In this document: in pieces, positions 54,701 to 63,700 of the stretch
Layout of the letters: the number at the start of each line of letters is the position of its first letter
Position numbering within the stretch: the stretch's first letter is position 1
Source: Micromussa lordhowensis
Taxonomy: Eukaryota > Cnidaria > Anthozoa > Scleractinia > Lobophylliidae
Direction: 5' to 3'
Assembly (NCBI GenBank): GCA_964020085.1
Contig: OZ026605.1
Location: forward strand, 26,336,998 to 26,400,997
DNA length: 64,000 nucleotides
Notes under the pieces: generated by a model
Databases searched by the model: none
What the model was told of the DNA's origin: nothing
The model's input: only the letters and a program-made list of their open reading frames with translations
Position numbers and translations under genes: made by a program

Positions 54701-57700
54701 AGATCACCGTTGCTATGGTTACATAACAAATGGCGCCTTTTGCAACGAACGTGAAATGGTATGGGATTTCATTGGTGTTTATATAATAAATGGAGCATTA
54801 CATGGCCACTTGGAGATACGAAATTTCTTTTTTCATGTTGAAAAATATTTCACTGGTTCGCTGCGCTCACTCGTAAAATATTCTTCAACACTCGAAGATA
54901 AATTTCGTATCTCCGCGTGGCCATAATATCCTCTATTTATCAAACTGTTACGGTATTAGCATTAACAAAATCAGTCGAGGGAGTCACGAGGGACTTTTGT
55001 CTTACTCCTGATTATCTAACAAAGTGGCGCGAGTTTTACAAGCCAATCGGTTCGCGTAGTGATGCAAAGCTAAAGTAAATGCGAATTATGTTCGATACCC
55101 ACGTGAAAACCGCTCAAAATGTACCTCACTTCTTTACGCCATGCATCTCTTTAAAAGTTACCCCCTGAAAATGACACAAATATGCAGGCCTCTAACAGTT
55201 CAAACGGTATTTTTTTGTCTAGATGTCAAGTGAAACCTACACATGTTCATGCAAAGATGGACACTGGGGTCTAGCATGTCAGCACGATTGTCCTGGTGGG
55301 CCACTTACGCCATGTTCTAACAATGGTCTTTGCAATAAGACCACGGGATTGTGTTCGTGTGACCCTAACTGGCACGGAGACGTCAACTGCACGACGTGCT
55401 CGCCCGGTTGGCATGGCCTGGATTGTTCAGTCGCCGAGCAAAGTCCAAACAACCAGACTGCGGCGGCATTTGGACATGGTTACTTCGTCACACTTGACGG
55501 AGCAGGGTACAAGTTTCTGGGAAATGGAGAATATCACCTGATACTATCTCAGTCATTAGAGATCCAGGTTCGGATGGTCACGTGTTTTTCATCGAGTTCG
55601 TGTTTCAACGCTGTAGCAGTAAAGATCGAACAGAACACGTTGTTGATCCATTCGAGGTTTGCTAATCAAGGTGAACCTGTCGTGTTTGCTAATGGGATGA
55701 GAACGTATTCTCTTGAGTTCGACTTTGGCCCAGCAAATCAGATGTTCACGTTTAAACGAACCTCCCGGTTACAATTTGTACTCTCCTCGACTTACGGTGT
55801 TCAGATCATAATCCGCTTGTACGACCGATATCTTGACATCCACTTACGCGTTGACAATCAGACTTATTGTCAGGCCAGCCAGGGACTTTGGGGCAACTGT
55901 AACTCCAATCGGTATGACGATTTATCTAGCAAAGACGGTATAGTAATGACAGCAGCAAATGTCTCGCAGTCATACATTCATGAGCTCTATGGACCGTCCT
56001 GGCAAGTAGCGAAGAAGGACAGTTTGTTTGTCTATGACATCAACGACTACCACGAACAAAGACAAAGGGAGCTTTACGGTGGAGGCTATGCATTGTATTT
56101 CAACAACTCCGGTGCGCACACTGGGGAAATCTACAGTTTCACGTCTTCAGACATCACCATCGAATTTATGGTTCGTGCTGAGAGTCAAAACGGTACGCTT
56201 CTCTCGTACACCAGCACAAAGATGTTTGCTGTGGTTCTTGACTCTGGTAAGATCAAATTACGCTATGAAGATACCATTTTAGACACGCTGGCGGTCATTC
56301 AAACAAACAAATGGAATCATATTGCTCTGGTCTGGTCTGTATCGACTCGAATTCTCCAATTCTACCAATTATTCTACAAGGATGACGGCGGACAACGGGT
56401 ACACAGCCGAAACTTTCCTGTTCCGGGTAGTGTGAATGTGTTTCAACCGGGAGGAACTCTTGCCCTAGGGTACTGCCAGCCAGCACCCGGTGGACTACAA
56501 ATACCACTGAAGGAGGGATTCATCGGACAAATTGATGAAATGCGAATTTGGAATCAAAAGCTGGACCCGTTTACTATTTCGGCTAACTGGAGAAGAAACC
56601 TTGGTTGCAGTCTACGGATTCAAAACCTTGCAAGTCTTTGGAAGCTCAATGAAGGCGATGGCATAGTGGCGTATGACTGTGTGTCTAGCGCCCATATAAG
56701 ATTTCGATCAGGTATCTGGCAAGGGCCAACGTGGGTCTACTCGACAGTTGACATTCCCAACTTTTCAGTTGACACTCAGACCGCATACGGCTTCAGATTT
56801 GGTAGCACTTGGATGAATGTAGAGCAAATATGTTATAACCTAATCTTCGGTTCCTCGTTGACAACACAGTACACCATGCTGAATACCGCAACGCTCTGGT
56901 TTTACCACATGTCATGCGTAACATCCGTTACCAGGAGCAGCCATTATAGTGATGCTTACTGGCCATTAATGGCTCTATCGGATTTCTATCAACTGTTTGC
57001 AGATCACTCATCCTGGTACGCTCAGAGCCTGTGTCGCCATGTATCTGTTTTTAACTTCCCAGAGTGGTACGGGGTAAACTGCGCCAAACAGTGCAAATTT
57101 GGCCTTCCAGGAAACAACGGCGATGACAGTTGTGTCTGCATGAAAGGTTTCTACGGTGTAAACTGCTCAAGAGAATGTCCCGGTGGTTACAATGTACCAT
57201 GTAGCGCCCAGTCACCATGTAATAATTTCACCGGAAAATGCTCCTGCCCAGTTGAAGCAAACTCCACTGATGACTGTAGCGTGTGTTCTGCAGGATGGGT
57301 TGGAGCTGACTGTTCTGTGGCACTCGGAGGAAATGTCAGCAATCCAGACAACTTCACATGCCAAGGATTTGTAGCAGCACACTACACAACCTTTGACGGC
57401 GCTGGCTACACTTTTGGAACCTATGGAGAATTTTACTTGATGAAAACCAGTGAGTTTACTGCTCAGGTCCGACAAATCCCTTGTATGAGTGGTTCGTTTT
57501 GCATTTCATCAGTGGCAATGAAAACAGGTTCAACACAGATCACAGTTAGAGCTTCTTACAACGGCAGTGGAATGCCACTAGTTTGGTTTAACCGTCGACT
57601 GACAGACAAAACATCTCTAAATCTGGAAAATGACTTTATATTTCGTAAAGTTTCTCCACAGGCGTATGAAATCGGAAAAGATAGTCCTGACAAGATATTA

Positions 57701-60700
57701 CTAAGAGTGAAAGCTTGGAAAGAGTATCTGTCATTTGAGATAACGTCTGCCGGTCGTTTGTGTACTGTTGCTTCTGGACTTTGTTCCTCATGCGACTCGA
57801 AAATCGGAAACGACTTTAAAAACAGCACAGGTACAGTGTATTGGGGACACACCATCTCACAGCGTACGATAATTGACATCTTTGCCTCCCGATGGAAAGT
57901 GTCCATAATTGACTCACTGTTTGTATTTGGCTACACGAGTTATAACGAACAACGAGAAATCACTTCGAATGGATATGCATTGAAGTTTAATGGTACAATT
58001 GCTTCCACTGGTCCTCTAAACACGGCTTTCGTCAAAGGCAAAGACTTCACTCTGCAGCTATTTGTTAAAGTCGATGCTCTTGGAGGTACAATCATATCTT
58101 ATGCGAAAGGATTCACTTTTGCCATTGTGAACGATGTCAGTGTTAAAATTTATGTTGGTGGAATTGCGTACGACATGGGAATCACATTGCCTCTTGGATC
58201 CTGGATTCAAGTGACCCTCGCGTACAGCTCCCCAACAGGTAAGAATATGTCTGGTTCTTTGTATGCATTAGTCTGTCTGTTTACTGAATTTACCGTCATT
58301 TTAATATAGCTGTATATGTTGTTCGTGTAATTGTAGTTCTCCGATAAAACTCATTGAGGATTGTTATGTCTTATATACTTTCAATCGCTCACCGTGCCAC
58401 TTCTGTCACTGAAGAAATGCCGTATGTTCAAACAACGTTCTTTATTGTTTTCTTTCAGGCGTTCTAGCCTACTACCAGCTAGATGCTGAAGGTGACCTTT
58501 TTACCAAGCAGACCTACCTAGGACCTGACTTGTTTACTTCGGGCGGCACGTTATGGCTTGGTCAGTGGCACATAACACAAGAGCATATCACTGGTGTACC
58601 ATTGCATCCATTTTTTGGAAGCATAGATGAAGTCCGCATCTGGACCTTTGCACTGGACACTATTCTTGTTCGCCAGAGTTTCCTTGTTGTTATAACAGAA
58701 GAATTACCGACGCTAAGTGCCCTGTGGCTTTTTGACGAGGGCTTAGGCAGAGTGGTTAGCAATCGCATATCCGGCTCCTCAGCCATGCTCCTTCCTAAGG
58801 TAATCAGCCGTCAACCGTTGTGGCAGTTCTCGTATGTCCGTGACGTGTTTCCACCGATAGTTGTTAGTTCAACTGTGCAGTTTACGAACATCACCTTTGG
58901 AATTCTAGCCGATAAGCTGTGTTTTGAGCTCATTTTCGACACCCAGTTACAAACACAATGTGGTCAGCTACTGAACACGGCCATTCCTCAGTTTTACTAC
59001 AAGGCATGTCTTCACGATATTCATTCCTCTAGTTCCTTGGACACCGCCTATATTGCATTGTCTGCCTATGCCGACTACTGTCAGTCTATTCTTCATCTTT
59101 CTTCATGGCCAGCTCAACTCCTGTGTCATCAGTTTCCCAAGAGCTTTCCTCTGGGATGGATTGGTCCCGATTGTTCCTTTAAGTGTGTTTTCGGCAATGC
59201 AGACAGAAATAATGCCAGCTTGTGTGTATGCAGTCCAGGATACTGGGGAGAGGGCTGTGCCAATGAGTGCCCAGGAGGCGGAAACAATCCTTGTAACTTG
59301 CATGGCAAATGTGACGTACAGACAGGAACCTGTGAATGTGATTTGAACTGGCGAGGAAATAACGACTGTAGTAACTGTACACCTGGTTGGACGGGATCTG
59401 AATGCGCTGTGGCTGTGGCAGTATCGCAGTTGCCGACATGTTCTGCTTTCCTTGGAGGACACTTTACCAACTTCGATAGCGCTCACTTTAACTTTTTTGG
59501 AGTCGGGGAATTTTGGTTCGTTAGAAGCGCTTACTTCAGTGGCCAGCTAAGACAAGTTCCCTGTCACAATGGAGAATCTCGCTGCATCAATGCGGTAGCA
59601 TTCTCTTTCATGGCAGGGTGGGAAATAACATTTCACGCACCATATGAAGAGACCGAGCGACCTGTTGTTTGGATCAATGGAAGTGTGGCAAAATACAGTT
59701 CAACGACACTTCAAGTTACCAGTGAAGTCTTCTTAGAGCAGACGTCTTCAACTACTTACGTTCTTAGCAATGTGCTAAACGATCTCAAGTTTCAACTTCG
59801 AGTAACAGGAAGAGGACTTATCATTGCAGGCCATGTTAAGCAATCGCTGTGTAACGGTACAAATGCACTGTGCGGAAACTGCGACGGAAACAGAGACAAC
59901 GACTTCAATGTGACAGTTGGTGGTTCTCTGGAAGAAACTTGGCGAGTTTCTACCGACGAAAGCCTCTTCTTCTACCAATATGGAGCTTACGACGAAGAGA
60001 GAGTTGCAACAGGTGGTGAATACGCCTTAAAGTTCAAACGGGTTGGCGTGTGTAGTGATCTCATGCCTGAAGTTTTAAATGCTTCTGTCATCACCGCGGA
60101 ACTTCTGTTTAAGATGTTTACTGGACGAAATCCTGGAGGTGTACTCTTGACCTACAGCAAAACAATAACTTTGACAGTGTTCATTCAGGTGACCCTAAAA
60201 GTACGCATTGGTGTGGAGATCTGGGACACTGGTCTTTCTCCAGACGTTGACGCTTGGAACCGAGTCACCCTTGTTTACTATAACAGCACTGGGGCAATAC
60301 ATTTTTATCACATAAATTCCATAGGTATTGTTCGTCAAGCCACAGGAACCATGCGTCCCGGTGCATTTAACACAGGAAGCATGATCTCCATTGGGCAATG
60401 GATACCAACTCTTGAAGGGAACACAGAGGAAAGCGATAAACTGTCAGGTTTTCTTGGATTGATTGATGAAGTACGCTTCTGGAACCGTGAATTTAGCCTG
60501 CAAGATGTCAAATCAAGCTGGAGAGTAAACGTGATTCCTAGCGCTCTTCATATTGCTATGTTGTGGAAATTCAACGAGGGACAGGATAACATCATACACG
60601 ACCTGGTCAGCGGGGTCCACTTGTACATTCCATCTGTTCGTAGGGCGCCCAAATGGATCTTCAGTCACGCGAATGTTAAGATTCTTCCTGTAACCACTGA

Positions 60701-63700
60701 AATAAAGTTCAAAACAAGCGAGATGAGTGTCAAAGCAGGGACGTGGTGCCATGAAAACATCCAGGAATCACCTCTTGGTATCGCCTGTGGCGGACTTGGT
60801 GGTGGTACAGTAGCTTTCTATGTAAGAGCTTGTTTACGAGTCATTGCTTCAACTGGTCAGGTATCCTTTGGATTAAATGTCGTGGTGGCGTTTGCAGACA
60901 CGTGTCAAGTGCAAGCTAACCTTACTGTGTGGCCAGCACAACAGATGTGCAAGAATGAAGTGTTCCAAAATTCAAGGCTCATGAACTGGATAGGGGCGAA
61001 CTGTGACGTCCCTTGCTCCTACGGATATCAACCTCCGGGATTGGTTGGAAGTTGCAAGTGTGACCGGGGTTTCTGGGGACAGCTGTGTGATGGATTATGC
61101 CTTGGTGGACCTGTGAACATATGCAGTGGGCATGGACGTTGTTTACGTGGCAGTGGAAGATGTCGCTGTAGGAGAAGGTGGCGCGGAGCACTTGACTGCA
61201 GCCAGTGTACTCCTGGTTTTCTTGGTAAAGATTGTTCAGCTTCTGTTACAGCACCTACTGAAGAGGTCCCAATAACGTCTGTCTTTGGGACCGGTTACTA
61301 CGTGACGTTAGATGGTGTCAAGATCAACGTAAATGTAGCTGGTGAGTTCAACGTGTTGGCCTTGTTTCGCTATGGACTCAGCATCCAGTTTCGGCAAGTT
61401 CGAATCGGAAGTTACGTTCGTGTAAGATGTGTAATTGTACGTGTACGGCATAATGTGATAGCAATCCACAGCAGCATTGGAATCGGGGGGCAGGTTTTGG
61501 TTACACTGAACGGCTCCCCTGTCAGCTACAAGAGCGTGATTTCACTTGGAATTTCAGGATTTGTGTTTAAACGAACGTCCCTCAACAGTTACATGGTGAC
61601 TGGTCCAGGAGGCTTTAACTTTGTTATCAATTCCCTCACAATACACTTCGATGTCTCCATAACAATGAACAGATGGCTGTGTCAAGAAGCCTGTGGTCTC
61701 CTCGGGAGGTGCCGCGACCCTGAATCAAGCGTGCTGCCCTCAAACTGCACAGCTGGAGGAATTTTAGATACGCATGATATATCAACTATAACTCAAGATA
61801 TCTTGATCTCCTATGTGACCTCGTGGTCTGTCCCACGAAACGAGAGCTCTTTTGGTCCCATACTGAACATCTCGGGCGAATCACTATCGACCAGCGAGGG
61901 AGGAAGCTGTCTCTACTTTAATGGCACATCTGTGATCACGGCACCTCTGGTAAATGTTTTTGTTGGTAATTACATCACTATCCAGCTCTTTGTGAAGGCA
62001 AAGGATCCGCGTGTCTACGGTGGTACTATTATTTCATATGCACTCAGTGAAACGTTTGCAATAGCTGTGAATCGGACCATTATGATTTATTTTGGCATTA
62101 CAGTCATTGACACTGGACTTGTGCTTGAAACAGAGCTTTGGAACCACATATCGTTTGTCTACAGGCGGAGCTCGGGTCTTGTTCAGTTCTACCTCATTAA
62201 CTCGATAGGCGTTATTCAAACAAGAGTCTTCTTCGTTGGTGTAGGAATATTTGCAGAAGGTGGTACCTTAGCCATTGCTCTTTGGCAGGTGACCAAAGTG
62301 TCCCTCTCCCTGCCTGGCTTTGTGGGATGGGTGGATGAGTTGAGCTTCTGGAACAAACGATTCGATTCTGTTATGGTACAGGAAACTTGGAATACCAATC
62401 TCGTAGCAGAAACACCAGGGATTGCCCTCTTATGGAAATTCAATGAAGGAAGTGGCTTTGTGTGTCGAGCGACAGTAGGATCGTTAGATTTTAGTCTTCC
62501 TACTCCGCCTTGGAAAAGGCCACTTTGGTATCCTTCTGATGTAATTAAAGAAACCAACGTTTTCATCACACCAGATCCCTCTGAAGATGAAGCTGACAAC
62601 GTCACCCAGGAGCTGTGTTCGGATATTTTCCTTAAAGGTCCTCTATACAATGAGTGCTCAAACGTGACTGGAGGATCCGAATTTTACTACGACGCTTGCA
62701 TTTCCGAAGTGTCTACGTCAAGAAAACTCGACTCCGCTCTTACAACAGCAGCGGCCTTTGGAAAGGAGTGCCAAGCCGCCCTGAACCTTTCAACTCTGCC
62801 AGGAGCAGGGCTTTGCAATATTCTCCCAGAAGGACGTTATAATGATTGGGTTGGAATAAACTGCTCGACCAAGTGTATCGTAGGGCAATACTCTGATGGA
62901 ACGTGCAAATGTGACAGTGGGTACTGGGGGGTGAACTGTTCCAATGAATGCCCAGGAGGAGCTGAGAACCCTTGTTTTGGAAATGGACAATGTGATATAA
63001 AAACTGGTGAATGCAAGTGTCATCCCAACTGGCAAGGAAATGAGTACTGCTCGAAATGCACCTTAGGGTGGATAGGCAAGTCGTGTTCTGTCGCGGTTTC
63101 GACAACAGATCCCAGCGTTGTAAATGAAACTTCAAAAGTTTGTACCATATCTGAAAGAGGTTATGTCACCGGCTTCGATGGCTCGCTATTTACTTTCACC
63201 ACATTTGGAGAATTCATCATGATAAATTCCTCCATCCTTCAAGCGCAAGTGCGACAAGTACCATGCGAGACGAGCTCTGTATGTCTTAATGCTGTTGCTG
63301 TGAGATTCAATGGACTATCCATTAGTGTCCATGCGGCCTACGAAAGTGATTCATTGCCAGTTGTACATGTTAACGGAGAACCAACTAATGCTGGCGGAGA
63401 GCTCACCCAAGATATGCTGAAAAATAATGTTTCCATTCAACCTATATCCAATACCGCTTACAAGATCGTTATTTCACAGTATTTGTCCATACGAACAGTC
63501 TTTACAGATCGATACATTAGCGTGGAGTCAACTGTATCTACCAGCTTCTGTCAGATTGTCGATGGCCTGTGCGGCTCTTGTGCCAAACTGCAACCGGGGC
63601 AAAATGAAACTCAAGGAGCTAGACCAACGACTGTTTTAGAAGGGGTAGGAGGATCAAATACGTCTGATGGCGACGTTGATGAATTTGTATTAGAGAAGTT

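Noticed and set aside
55223..55225. ATG at 55223 as a start of a separate VWD gene
   Set aside because: It directly follows a good acceptor (ttgtctag), exon 36 joins in phase 0, and no signal peptide follows.
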